Shown here: in pieces, positions 8,531 to 16,929 of the stretch
Numbering within the stretch: the first letter of the stretch is position 1
Layout: each line of letters begins with the position of its first letter
Notes under the pieces: model-generated
Told to the model about the DNA's origin: nothing
Databases searched by the model: none
Seen by the model: only the letters and a program-made list of their open reading frames with translations
From: Fibrobacter sp.
GTDB taxonomy: Bacteria > Fibrobacterota > Fibrobacteria > Fibrobacterales > Fibrobacteraceae
Assembly (NCBI GenBank): GCA_017503015.1
Contig: JAFVTX010000047.1
Coordinates: 1 to 64,000 of the forward strand
Length of the DNA: 64,000 nucleotides
Direction of reading: 5' to 3'
Translations under genes and position numbers: made by a program

Positions 8531-9940
8531 ATGCTTTTTTCAGAACTCCCTCTGGCAAACCCCTTGCAGCGCGCCATCCGTGCCGTAGGCTACGAAACGC
8601 CCACCCCCATCCAGGAACAGTCTATCCCGAGCCTGCTCGAAGGTAAGGACCTGCTGGGAATCGCCCAGACGGGCACCGGCAAGACGGCGGCTTTCGCCCT
8701 GCCGATTTTGCAGCTGCTTCTGGATTCCGGAAAGTTCCGTGCGCCCAAGACCTGCCGGGCCCTGATCCTGCTCCCTACTCGGGAACTTGCCATCCAGGTG
8801 GAGGAGTGTTTCAAGCAGTACGCCCAGTTTACGGCTATTTCCAGTACCTGTATCTTTGGCGGCGTCGGGGACGCCTCCCAGAAGAACTGCCTGGTCCGGG
8901 GCGTAGACGTGCTGGTGGCGACTCCGGGGCGTCTGCTGGACCTTATCGGCCAGAAGGCGGTTTCCCTGAAGGCCCTGGAATTCTTTGTGCTGGACGAGGC
9001 CGACCGCATGTTGGACATGGGATTCATCCACGATATCCGTAAGGTGGTGGCATTGCTCCCGCAAAAGCGTCAGAACCTGTTCTTCAGCGCCACCATGCCC
9101 GACGACATCACCAAGTTGGCATCGACCATCCTCCGGCCGAATCCGGTTCGCGTAGAGGTTGCGCCCCAGAGCACGCCCATCGAACGCATCCGTCAGGAAC
9201 TGTACCGCATAGACAAGCGCCGTAAGGGTGCGCTCCTGAAGGAGCTTTTGCTTGAACACCCCGAAATGAGGAAGGTGCTGGTGTTCAGCCGCACCAAGCA
9301 CGGCGCCGACAAGATTACCCGCGTGTTGGAAAAGGCTGGCATCAAGTGTGCCGCCATTCACGGCAACAAGAGCCAGACCCGCAGGCAAGAGGCCCTGAAG
9401 AACTTCAAGGACGAGAAGATCCGCGTGTTGGTGGCCACCGACATCGCTGCCCGCGGAATCGATGTGGACGATGTGAGCCACGTGTTCAACTACGACCTGC
9501 CCGATGTTCCCGAAACTTTTGTGCACCGCATTGGCCGTACGGCTCGCGCCGGCAAGGACGGCATCGCCATCTCGTTCTGCGCCCCTGATGAGGAGCAGGA
9601 CCTGCGGGCCATCGAGAAGCTTACCAAGATAAAGATTCCCGAAGGGGACAAGGCCATCTTTGAGAAATTGCCGCCCCCGCAGAAGGAGACTCCCGAAAGC
9701 GAGATGCGCAACGCCCGCGGTCGCGGCATCCCTAAACCTGCACGGCACCAAAAACCGGCGCAGAACCCGCCCAAGGCCCACAAGCAACAGACCCCGAAAC
9801 TGGCGCAGCCTGCCCAATATGCTAAGCCCGAGCAGAAATCCGAACAGCCCCAAAAGCCGGGGCACCAAAAGCATCGCCGCAATCGTCCCGGCTCCCGTGC
9901 CCGTCGCCGCATGCGGGAATCGGGCAATACTCCAAGTTAG
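8531..9940 (+). CDS. DEAD-box RNA helicase, RhlE-like
   Basis: A 469-residue ATP-dependent RNA helicase. All core motifs are visible: Q motif TPIQEQSIP, motif I AQTGTGKT (about 47-54), Ia PTRELA, Ib TPGR, II DEAD, III SAT, IV VFSRTK, V ATDIAARGID, VI HRIGRTARAG. Two RecA domains cover about 1-370. The remaining 100 residues are a basic, Pro/Gln/Lys-rich, low-complexity tail likely to bind RNA. RhlE-like helicases function in ribosome assembly and mRNA turnover. The gene sits 12 bp after glk without its own promoter or obvious terminator. A 474-codon open frame on the opposite strand is a codon-bias shadow. Confidence 0.93.
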   Translation: MLFSELPLANPLQRAIRAVGYETPTPIQEQSIPSLLEGKDLLGIAQTGTGKTAAFALPILQLLLDSGKFRAPKTCRALILLPTRELAIQVEECFKQYAQFTAISSTCIFGGVGDASQKNCLVRGVDVLVATPGRLLDLIGQKAVSLKALEFFVLDEADRMLDMGFIHDIRKVVALLPQKRQNLFFSATMPDDITKLASTILRPNPVRVEVAPQSTPIERIRQELYRIDKRRKGALLKELLLEHPEMRKVLVFSRTKHGADKITRVLEKAGIKCAAIHGNKSQTRRQEALKNFKDEKIRVLVATDIAARGIDVDDVSHVFNYDLPDVPETFVHRIGRTARAGKDGIAISFCAPDEEQDLRAIEKLTKIKIPEGDKAIFEKLPPPQKETPESEMRNARGRGIPKPARHQKPAQNPPKAHKQQTPKLAQPAQYAKPEQKSEQPQKPGHQKHRRNRPGSRARRRMRESGNTPS

Positions 9941-10094
9941 AATAGTGTAGATTGAAGCCCTCAAAATGTGACAATGTGCGTATTTTTTTAGTCATTGCCG
10001 CGTTTTTTCAAAAAATTTGATTATTTTCAGTCTAGGAATCGCTGCAGTGTGCCGCACATTGCAGGTTTGTTTTGATACGAAAAAGGAGCGGTTT

Positions 10095-12605
10095 ATGGAA
10101 AAAACCTCTTGTTTGGTGACAAAGTCCCTTGCCCTGCTGCTTTTTGTGGTGGGCGTCAATTTGTCATTTGCTGCATGGGATGGGAAAACCAAAACGAAGC
10201 CCTCCAAAACAGAAACCATAGACAAGCAGGAATATTTTCTCATTGAGAATGAGGCGAATCTAGCCTGGTTTGCCGATTCCGTGAATTCAACTTCTGGGAC
10301 AATCAACATTAATGCCAAGCTGATGGCTCCGCTGGATATGGGGCACAAGCTGTTTATGCCCATAGCCTCCGGTTCTGGAGCCATAATGTTTGGCGGAGTC
10401 TTTGATGGGAACTACCAGACTATTTCAAACCTGTATCTGAATTCTGAGGAATTGGGCGAGATTCCCGGAGCCTTCTGCCCAGCGAAATATCCCAAGTGCA
10501 ATGCCCAGAATGTAGGCCTTGTCGGTGTTCTTAATGGCGGAACCATCAAGAACCTGAATCTACAAGATGTGGATATTCTGGCGGCAACTAACAAGGGTGT
10601 ATCCGGTGGCAAGGACAACCCGATTTCTGTGGGACCTTTTGTAGGATTCCAAAGGGGCGGAACCGTTGAAAATTGCTTTGTAACGGGAGAAATTCTCACG
10701 AGTGGCAAGGGCAACAGTATTGGCGGCCTTGTGGGTAACGCATGGAAAGGAAGCATTAATAACAGCCTGAGTACGGTTGATGTCTGGGTAAGCGGCGACG
10801 AATCCTATGTGGGAGGCGTTGTGGGTTCTATCCGTGAAGGAGAAGGTGTTACGGGAGGTGTTTCTGTCGATGCCTGCGTGTACGATGGGAGTATCATTAT
10901 CAATAGCGGGAACGGCACTGCCGGTGGCGTTGTAGGCTATTATGAGAAGGGGGCGCTATCTGTTTCTAGGTCCTATTTCGACACGGACATTATTGAAGAC
11001 GGGTTAGGAAAGATTGCCGATGGCTTGACCATGGAAGGTACTATTTCCAGTGCCAAGAACCTCAACATAGGCAAGGTGGTTTGCGATCTGAATGGCGGTC
11101 AGTGGGCAAATAATGCTTGTTCTAAGGAAGGCTCGTGGGGTATTGGTGCTGCCCATATAACCCTCAACGGCATATCACTGGATGCCAATGGGAATGTGGT
11201 TTACCAGATTAGTTTTAATGCCAACGAGGGGGCGTTTACAAGCGGAGCCAAGTATACCAAGTTCCTTAAGGCGGGAGACTTGATTACAGCTGACGAAATA
11301 TCGACTCCCGTCCATGGCGATACTGTCTTTGGCGGCTGGGCTTTGACCTCCGATGCGGCGCAACCTACCGAGAATTTGGGCACGGTGAAGGGGCCCCAGA
11401 CGATTTATGCTTATTGGAAAACCATGTATCTGATTACCTTTGATGCTACGACTAAGGGAGTCTTTGATGCAGATGGAGAAGCACCGTCGAATTTAAAGAA
11501 AAAGCTGGTTGCCGCGGGTGACAAAATTGATGTGGATGGAATTGGAGTACCGCGGTATGCTAAAGATGGAACGGTATACTACTTTGCCGGTTGGGCCGCC
11601 ACTGAAGATGCTACCGAGGCCTTGAACGATTTTGGCGCGGCTTCGGAACAAAAGACATTCTATGCCGTCTGGGTTGCGGCGCCCACTTATGTGGTAACTT
11701 TCAACACCCACGGGTTCGGTACGACAGAGGTCTATGTTCAGGAAAATGCCCAGAATGACCAGACTGTGGCTCAGCCCGAAAACCCTGAGGCTACAGGTTA
11801 TGAATTTGAAGGGTGGTTCGGTCTTGAGGATGGCGACGATGCATTTGACTTCAGTACGATTATAACAGGGGATACGGTAATTCATGCCAAGTGGTCTCCT
11901 GTAGACTATACCATTACATACGAATTGAACGGTGGAAAAAACAATTCCAAGAATCCCGCCTCGTACAATATCAAGAGTGAAAGTATTGAACTGAAGAACC
12001 CCTCAAAGACAGGTTATGCATTTGAAGGCTGGTATTACGATAAAAAATTCTCCATGCCTGCGGTACAGATAACCAAGGGCTCTACGGGAGACAAGGCTTT
12101 GTTTGCCAAATGGTCCGTCAAGACATTCCCCATTGTCTACATGGCAGGCTCCTATGGTGTAGAGGTGGTGCCATCGGATGTAAAGCAGTACGACGTTCCC
12201 ATCAATCTGAGGGGAGCCTCCTATACCAGGGAAGGATACCTTCAGGATGGCTGGTCCACCAAGAATGGAGGCTCCAAGGTTTATGAGCTGGACGCCGTCT
12301 ACAAGCAGAACAGCACCTTGACCCTATACCCTTATTGGGTAGAAGACCCGACATATAAAAAAGACCCCTCTTCTATAAGAGGCTTCGCCTCCGTGAGGAT
12401 TCATAGTTTCGGCATTGTGGTCCAAAACCGCGGGCTGGAAATTACCAATGTGAAATCTGGCGCCATCGTGTCCGTGATGGATATGCAGGGACGCTTGGTT
12501 CGGAAAGGTGTCGCCGGTTCTACCGGGTTTAGGGTGACCGGTCTTGTTCCTGGGAATTACGTGGTGCGGGTAAACGGAGTGGTCCGCCAGGCCCGCATCC
12601 GTTAA
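10095..12605 (+). CDS. Secreted repeat protein: GLUG motifs plus InlB-type (Flg_new) beta repeats
   Basis: The ATG at 10095 is chosen over an upstream TTG because AAAGGAGCGGTTT precedes it and a signal peptide follows (ending near LSFAA). The protein has 836 residues. Residues about 135-290 carry repeated GLUG-like motifs (VGLVGVLNGGTIKN, IGGLVGNAWKGSIN, AGGVVGYYEKGALS). Residues about 369-760 hold five InlB B/Flg_new-type repeats (pattern Y.ITF....G...GY.FEGWY...A.W). The tail DMQGRLVRKGVAG...GNYVVRVNG is the shared C-terminal domain. Such repeats are typical of adhesive or surface-exposed proteins, so a role in attachment is plausible but inferred. The last 4 bp overlap the stop of the convergent transporter gene. 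Confidence 0.86.
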   Translation: MEKTSCLVTKSLALLLFVVGVNLSFAAWDGKTKTKPSKTETIDKQEYFLIENEANLAWFADSVNSTSGTININAKLMAPLDMGHKLFMPIASGSGAIMFGGVFDGNYQTISNLYLNSEELGEIPGAFCPAKYPKCNAQNVGLVGVLNGGTIKNLNLQDVDILAATNKGVSGGKDNPISVGPFVGFQRGGTVENCFVTGEILTSGKGNSIGGLVGNAWKGSINNSLSTVDVWVSGDESYVGGVVGSIREGEGVTGGVSVDACVYDGSIIINSGNGTAGGVVGYYEKGALSVSRSYFDTDIIEDGLGKIADGLTMEGTISSAKNLNIGKVVCDLNGGQWANNACSKEGSWGIGAAHITLNGISLDANGNVVYQISFNANEGAFTSGAKYTKFLKAGDLITADEISTPVHGDTVFGGWALTSDAAQPTENLGTVKGPQTIYAYWKTMYLITFDATTKGVFDADGEAPSNLKKKLVAAGDKIDVDGIGVPRYAKDGTVYYFAGWAATEDATEALNDFGAASEQKTFYAVWVAAPTYVVTFNTHGFGTTEVYVQENAQNDQTVAQPENPEATGYEFEGWFGLEDGDDAFDFSTIITGDTVIHAKWSPVDYTITYELNGGKNNSKNPASYNIKSESIELKNPSKTGYAFEGWYYDKKFSMPAVQITKGSTGDKALFAKWSVKTFPIVYMAGSYGVEVVPSDVKQYDVPINLRGASYTREGYLQDGWSTKNGGSKVYELDAVYKQNSTLTLYPYWVEDPTYKKDPSSIRGFASVRIHSFGIVVQNRGLEITNVKSGAIVSVMDMQGRLVRKGVAGSTGFRVTGLVPGNYVVRVNGVVRQARIR

Positions 12606-13492
12606 AGCTTCTTGCGGCTCATCCAGCTGAGCACCAGGTTTTGCCAGACCACGTAGCAGGTGGGGGCAAGGGCCACCACCGGACCTGCGTACAGCGTAGA
12701 AATCCAGATGACCAGGGTGGTGTTCTTTTGACCCATGCTCTGGGAACCTTCGATGGGCCGGCGGTTTCTTTCGCAGAACCAGCCCAGCCAGAATAGCAGT
12801 AGGCAAAGGACTAGTGAAATTCCCGCCATCATGGGTAGCTTCCCGCTGTTCCACAGATCCATAAATCCCATTTCGCGAATGTCGTAGCTGGCCTTTGCAA
12901 GAATCACGAATACGGAAAATGTCCACACGAACATGGTATACTTCTGGAACTTGGCCGCCCTGTCGGCAAGCTCCGGATAAAAGGCCCGAAGCCCAAGCGC
13001 AAAAGCTAGCGGAATGCTGATGATGGGCTGTATGGTATTGAAGATTTTCCAGGCGATTTCAGAAAGGCTTGCGTCTGCTCCGGTCAGGTAGCCAAAAATT
13101 AGCGGGATGGAGAAGCAGGCGATCAGGTTGCCGCTCAGGAATATTTTCAGGGCCAGCGATGCCGAACCGCCCAGCATTTTCGCCATGGCGGGAGCTGCAT
13201 TTGCGGGCGGGCACAGGGCGATGATGGCCCCTCCCAAGAGTACTTCCCGCGGGAGGTTGAACGCAGTAACGATGGCCCACAAGATTCCGATGAGAATCAG
13301 GCTTGCCACGAAGGCTCGAATCTCAATCTTGAAGGTGTATCCGTGGGTCTGGGGCGGGATTTTCGTCACGAAGGTAAGGAACATCATGGTGCCGATCAAA
13401 AACGGCATCAAGGGAGACAACACATGGGCCTGGGGAATCAAAATTCCGAGTAAAATGGCCACAGGCATCAGGATGGCGCGCAAGTTTTTCAT
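12602..13492 (-). CDS. Bile acid:sodium symporter (BASS) family transporter
   Basis: A 296-residue integral membrane protein with about 9-10 hydrophobic helices. The segment LLGGAIIALCPPANAAPAMAKMLGG matches the BASS core, where two crossed discontinuous helices bind Na+ and an organic anion (CPP/PxxxAP region). Related proteins take up bile acids, pantothenate or pyruvate, or export arsenite (ACR3); the sequence alone does not choose among these. The final helix is followed by a short basic end. Its stop codon shares TTAA (12602-12605) with the stop of the convergent surface-protein gene, so there is no room for a terminator between them. Confidence 0.83.
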   Translation of the reverse strand: MKNLRAILMPVAILLGILIPQAHVLSPLMPFLIGTMMFLTFVTKIPPQTHGYTFKIEIRAFVASLILIGILWAIVTAFNLPREVLLGGAIIALCPPANAAPAMAKMLGGSASLALKIFLSGNLIACFSIPLIFGYLTGADASLSEIAWKIFNTIQPIISIPLAFALGLRAFYPELADRAAKFQKYTMFVWTFSVFVILAKASYDIREMGFMDLWNSGKLPMMAGISLVLCLLLFWLGWFCERNRRPIEGSQSMGQKNTTLVIWISTLYAGPVVALAPTCYVVWQNLVLSWMSRKKL

Positions 13493-13543
13493 GACGGCGC
13501 CAAATTTAGCTTTTTAGTCGAAGGCTGGTTTCCATCAATAGAA

Positions 13544-13578
13544 CAACTCTCAACTCATAACTGACAACTATTTGCTAT
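13544..13578. repeat. Heptanucleotide tandem array (5 units) upstream of ktrB
   Basis: Consecutive 7-mers read CAACTCT, CAACTCA, TAACTGA, CAACTAT, TTGCTAT. The last unit runs into TATATT at 13576. Confidence 0.68.
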
Positions 13579-13581
13579 ATT
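13576..13581 (+). promoter_or_regulatory. TATATT -10 element, leaderless-type promoter of ktrB
   Basis: TATATT, then seven C residues, then the ATG at 13589. No Shine-Dalgarno is possible in that spacer. Confidence 0.6.
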
Positions 13582-13588
13582 CCCCCCC

Positions 13589-14983
13589 ATGTTGCGCTCC
13601 AAGTATCAGGGCCTGCGTTTTGCCGACGGCCCCGTTGCCAAGAAGAAACAGACCAACCCCATTACGCTGGTAGTTTTGGGTTACCTGTTGCTGATTCTTG
13701 TTGGCGCTATTTTGCTTCGACTTCCGGTGTCGCTCCGGACGCCCATCTCCTTTTTGGAAGCCTTGTTTACCGCCACATCTGCCGTATGCGTCACGGGGCT
13801 CTCTGTGCTGGATATCAGCAGTACGTTTACCCACTTTGGCGACTGGGTCCTGCTGGTGCTGATGCAGCTGGGCGGTCTTGGAATCATGACGGTTTCTACC
13901 ACCTTGATTCTTTTGGCGGGCATGCACCCCGGCTTTAACCACCAGTCCGTGCTGCTTTCGGCTTTTTCTCAAGAGGGAAACATCGACCCTTCGAAAATCC
14001 TGAAGGCGGTTCTGCCCTTTACCTTCATCCTCGAACTGATCGGGGCGGCGGTCTATTTTACCCAGTTCTCTGGCGCCACGCTCTACGACCGCATATTCGT
14101 CTCGGTGTTCCAGGCGGTAAGTTCTTTCTGTAATGTGGGCTTTACCCTGTTCCCGGATTCCCTGGTGCAGTTCCAGCTGAACCCCCTGGTGAACATTTCC
14201 ACTTGCGTGCTGGCCCTGGCGGGGGGATTTGGTTTCTTGGCCGTGACGGAACTCCAGTATGTGTTTGACTTTAAGCAGCGCAAGGTCCGGAAAATTTCGC
14301 TCCATACCCGCATCGCGACCTTCGGTACCCTGTTTGTGGTGGCGGCCAGCGTGTTGGTGTTCTCGCTTACGGAATGGAACAACACCCTTGGCGACCTGAG
14401 CGTTGGGCAGAAGTTTGAATCCACCCTGTTCATGGCCTTTACCAGCCGCACCGCTGGGCTCAACACGGTAGATGTTCCCGGCCTGTGTGCCAGCTCCCTG
14501 TTCTTCTTTATCGTCATCATGTTCATCGGTGCAAACCCCGGCAGCTGCGGTGGTGGTGTGAAGGTGACTACCGCTGCGGTGATTGGGCTTTTGGGGTTCA
14601 ATCGCCTGTTGGGGCGCGAAAAGACCCAGGTTCTTGGTCGCACCATTCCTGAAACCACCGTAGATAAGGCGGTGCGGATTTTCGTGGTGGCCATCGTGGT
14701 CATTGTGCTTGCGACCTTGATTCTGCTCTGTACCGAAATCCCTGGAGGGGTGTCTGGTGCCGGACAGTCCTCTTTCCTCAAGGTGCTGTTCGAGGTGGTG
14801 AGTGCCTACAGTACTTGCGGGCTTTCCATGGGATTAACGGGTGAATTATCTACCGTTGGCCGCATAGTCATCTGCTGCGTGATGTTCATTGGCCGTATGG
14901 GCCCCCTCTTCTTGATTTCTGCCGTGGCGGGTCGTGTCCAGAACACCACCTGGTTCGCCGAAGAAGATATCATGGTGGGCTAG
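13589..14983 (+). CDS. ktrB: Potassium uptake channel subunit KtrB/TrkH
   Basis: A 464-residue membrane protein built from four M1-P-M2 units. The four selectivity-filter loops are visible: SAVCVTGLSV, SSFCNVGFTL, SRTAGLNTVD and SAYSTCGLSMG, each with the conserved glycine. The region GANPGSCGGGVKVTT before the third-fourth repeat is typical of KtrB and longer TrkH proteins. It forms the K+ path of a Ktr system whose cytoplasmic gating ring is the KtrA-like product encoded 144 bp downstream. The spacing and the 464-residue length favour the Ktr type over the proteobacterial TrkH. Start is set by the leaderless-type TATATT. Confidence 0.92.
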   Translation: MLRSKYQGLRFADGPVAKKKQTNPITLVVLGYLLLILVGAILLRLPVSLRTPISFLEALFTATSAVCVTGLSVLDISSTFTHFGDWVLLVLMQLGGLGIMTVSTTLILLAGMHPGFNHQSVLLSAFSQEGNIDPSKILKAVLPFTFILELIGAAVYFTQFSGATLYDRIFVSVFQAVSSFCNVGFTLFPDSLVQFQLNPLVNISTCVLALAGGFGFLAVTELQYVFDFKQRKVRKISLHTRIATFGTLFVVAASVLVFSLTEWNNTLGDLSVGQKFESTLFMAFTSRTAGLNTVDVPGLCASSLFFFIVIMFIGANPGSCGGGVKVTTAAVIGLLGFNRLLGREKTQVLGRTIPETTVDKAVRIFVVAIVVIVLATLILLCTEIPGGVSGAGQSSFLKVLFEVVSAYSTCGLSMGLTGELSTVGRIVICCVMFIGRMGPLFLISAVAGRVQNTTWFAEEDIMVG

Positions 14984-15000
14984 CGGCTTCGCCGCGGTTT

Positions 15001-15028
15001 CTAGTTCTGAGTTCTAAGTTACTAGAAT
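15001..15028. repeat. Heptanucleotide tandem array (4 units) after ktrB
   Basis: Consecutive 7-mers read CTAGTTC, TGAGTTC, TAAGTTA, CTAGAAT. A GCGGC/GCCGC hairpin at the ktrB stop lies immediately before it. Confidence 0.55.
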
Positions 15029-15086
15029 ACAAAAAACAAGATTTTTATTGCGATTAAGGTATTAAACATCCCGAAGCCAGCATCAA

Positions 15087-15121
15087 CTACTAACTAGTAA
15101 CTATTAACTAGTAACTATATT
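15087..15121. repeat. Heptanucleotide tandem array (5 units) upstream of ktrA
   Basis: Consecutive 7-mers read CTACTAA, CTAGTAA, CTATTAA, CTAGTAA, CTATATT. The last unit contains the TATATT promoter hexamer itself. Confidence 0.75.
15116..15121 (+). promoter_or_regulatory. TATATT -10 element, leaderless-type promoter of ktrA
   Basis: TATATT, 6 nt, ATG at 15128. The -35 position would fall in the heptamer array. Confidence 0.58.
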
Positions 15122-15127
15122 TAAGCC

Positions 15128-15784
15128 ATGGCTTCTAAACAATTTGTAATTATCGGGCTCGGGAACTCGGCCATCTTTTTGGCCAAGCACTTGACCTCCC
15201 TGGGTCACGACGTGATGGTCATCGACTGCCACCCCGACAAGGTGCAGGACATTTCCAGTTCTGTTTCTCAGGCAATTGTGGCGGACAGTACCCGCCTCAA
15301 GCAGCTTTCGTCTATCCCCCTGCAGAAGGCGGATTCCGTTATCGTCTGCATAGGAGAAAACCTGCAGGCCTCGCTCCTTACGGTGCTGAACCTGAAGGAG
15401 TTGGGCGTAAAGCATATCATTGCCAAGTCCAGCAGTGCGGCCCATACCAGCATTCTCGAAAAGCTGGGGGTGTCCGACATCTTCCATCCCGAAAGGGATT
15501 CCGCCATCAGTCTGGCCGAGCGGCTCAACCGCCCCAACATGCTGGACTTTTTGCCGTTCATGGAAGGCTTCTCCATTATCGAGATCGTGTGCCCCGAAAA
15601 GTTCCAGGGCAAGACCCTTAAGGATTTGTCCCTGACCCACAAGTACGGCATCCAGGTGATTGCCATCCGCGACCCGCTGGAATCCAAGCCCAAGATCGGT
15701 AACATCGCCGACTACGTGCTCAAAGAAAACGACGTGCTGTTCTTGATCGGCCCCAACGAGGCCCTGGACAGCTTCAAGGCTTAG
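15128..15784 (+). CDS. ktrA: Potassium uptake regulatory subunit KtrA/TrkA (RCK protein)
   Basis: A 218-residue cytoplasmic protein. The N-terminal RCK_N Rossmann domain starts with FVIIGLGNSAIFLAKHL (GxGxxx..H pattern) and has the acidic end of beta-2 (VIDCHPDK) that binds ATP/ADP or NAD(H). DSTRLKQL and ADSVIVCIGENLQAS follow as in KtrA. RCK_C (about 140-218) has FQGKTLKDLSL and a final ENDVLFLIGP strand. An octameric ring of this protein gates the KtrB channel. The separate promoter suggests KtrA can be made independently of KtrB. Confidence 0.93.
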   Translation: MASKQFVIIGLGNSAIFLAKHLTSLGHDVMVIDCHPDKVQDISSSVSQAIVADSTRLKQLSSIPLQKADSVIVCIGENLQASLLTVLNLKELGVKHIIAKSSSAAHTSILEKLGVSDIFHPERDSAISLAERLNRPNMLDFLPFMEGFSIIEIVCPEKFQGKTLKDLSLTHKYGIQVIAIRDPLESKPKIGNIADYVLKENDVLFLIGPNEALDSFKA

Positions 15785-15840
15785 GGCTCGCATAAAAATT
15801 CACACATCAGCCCCGCCTTGGAGCGGAGAGGAGACACAGT

Positions 15841-16398
15841 ATGAAAGTATGGGTTTGTAAGGTTTGCGGCTACGTGCACATGGGACCGGAAGCCCCGGAT
15901 GAATGCCCCCAGTGCAAGGCCCCCAAGAGCAAGTTCTTCGAAAAGGTAGAACAGAGCGCCGGTGGCAAGATTGTCTGGGCCGACGAACACAAGATTGGCG
16001 TTGCCCAGGGCTTGGACGCCGAGGTGGTCCAGCAGCTGCGGCAGGACTTTACGGGAGAATGTACCGAGGTAGGCATGTACCTGGCCATGAGCCGCCAGGC
16101 AGACCGCGAGGGCTATCCCGAAGTGGCCGAGGCCTACAAGCGTATCGCTTTTGAAGAGGCCGAACACGCCGCCAAGTTCGCCGAACTGCTGGGCGAGGTG
16201 GTCTATCCCGACACCAAGAAGAACCTGGAACTCAGGGTTGCCGCCGAAGCCGGTGCCACCGAAGGCAAGCTCGCCCTGGCCAAGCGCGCCAAGGAACTGG
16301 GCTACGACGCCATCCACGACACTGTTCACGAGATGTGCAAGGACGAGGCCCGTCACGGCTCTGCCTTCCAGGGTTTGCTGGGCCGGTACTTCAAGTAG
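15841..16398 (+). CDS. Reverse rubrerythrin (N-terminal rubredoxin, C-terminal diiron domain)
   Basis: A 185-residue peroxide-reducing enzyme of anaerobes. The rubredoxin-like FeS4 site comes first (C6, C9, C22, C25 in CKVCGY...CPQCK), opposite to classical rubrerythrin. A ferritin-like four-helix bundle follows, with diiron ligands in [22 protein letters not shown] and [11 protein letters not shown]. The shuffled order is that of the clostridial reverse rubrerythrin (NADH peroxidase) group. It would remove H2O2 using electrons relayed through the rubredoxin site. The RBS is GGAG 6-9 nt before the ATG. Gene spacing of 56 bp from ktrA leaves co-transcription open. A strong terminator follows. 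Confidence 0.9.
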   Translation: MKVWVCKVCGYVHMGPEAPDECPQCKAPKSKFFEKVEQSAGGKIVWADEHKIGVAQGLDAEVVQQLRQDFTGECTEVGMYLAMSRQADREGYPEVAEAYKRIAFEEAEHAAKFAELLGEVVYPDTKKNLELRVAAEAGATEGKLALAKRAKELGYDAIHDTVHEMCKDEARHGSAFQGLLGRYFK

Positions 16399-16418
16399 TA
16401 GAAATTCAAATAAAAAAT

Positions 16419-16453
16419 AGAACGCAGGACCGAAATCCTGCGTTCTTTATTTT
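16419..16453. terminator. Bidirectional terminator between rubrerythrin and nuoA
   Basis: An 11-bp perfect stem AGAACGCAGGA / TCCTGCGTTCT with a 6-nt loop, T-rich on the plus side and A-rich before it, so it can serve both convergent genes. Confidence 0.85.
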
Positions 16454-16474
16454 GAGATAGAATACTCTAGAAAC

Positions 16475-16867
16475 TTAGTCTTTGAGGGTTGCCCAATCCA
16501 GCACGCCCTTGCGGAACACGTAGAGGTAGCCTGCTTCCAGGATAACCAAGAAGCCTAGTAGCACCAGCAAAAGCTCCCAGCCGCCGGCCAGGAACTGTAC
16601 GGCCCAGGGGTACAGGAATGCCACTTCTAGGTCGAACACCAGGAACAGCATGGCTACCAGGTAGTATTTGACCGGATAGCGTTCGTTGGCCGTACCCGAC
16701 ACATGGGCGAGACCGCACTCGTAGGATGTGCCCTTGATGGCGGTATCCTTGATTTTGCCAGGGTGCAAGAACCAGTTGGCCAGCAAAAGTGCGGTGGGGA
16801 TGCAAACCGCCATAATGACCAGGATGGTCACGGCGAAAGTAGTGTCAAAAACCTCTACATTGCTCAT
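16475..16867 (-). CDS. nuoA: NADH-quinone oxidoreductase subunit A (NuoA), isolated gene
   Basis: A 130-residue membrane subunit of respiratory complex I with three transmembrane helices. Family marks are YECGLAHVSGTANERYPVKYYLVAMLF and FDLEVAFLYPW (here split by a few residues), which place the conserved loop between TM1 and TM2. The ATG at 16867 is preferred; a TTG three codons earlier would add MAT. NuoA normally heads a nuoA-N operon, but here it lies alone between a terminator and an oppositely oriented lipoprotein gene. The other subunits must be elsewhere or absent. No strong Shine-Dalgarno is seen. Confidence 0.93.
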   Translation of the reverse strand: MSNVEVFDTTFAVTILVIMAVCIPTALLLANWFLHPGKIKDTAIKGTSYECGLAHVSGTANERYPVKYYLVAMLFLVFDLEVAFLYPWAVQFLAGGWELLLVLLGFLVILEAGYLYVFRKGVLDWATLKD

Positions 16868-16917
16868 AGTGGCCAAAAGATAGTATAATTTTACGTGCTT
16901 TTTTAGACTCCAGAGGT

Positions 16918-16923
16918 TATATT
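16918..16923 (+). promoter_or_regulatory. TATATT -10 element, leaderless-type promoter
   Basis: TATATT, 6 nt (taggct), ATG at 16930 of the lipoprotein gene. Confidence 0.55.
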
Positions 16924-16929
16924 TAGGCT

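Noticed and set aside
8540-9964. A 474-codon minus-strand frame opposite the DEAD-box helicase gene
   Set aside because: Antisense shadow with no motif; the plus strand carries all helicase motifs.
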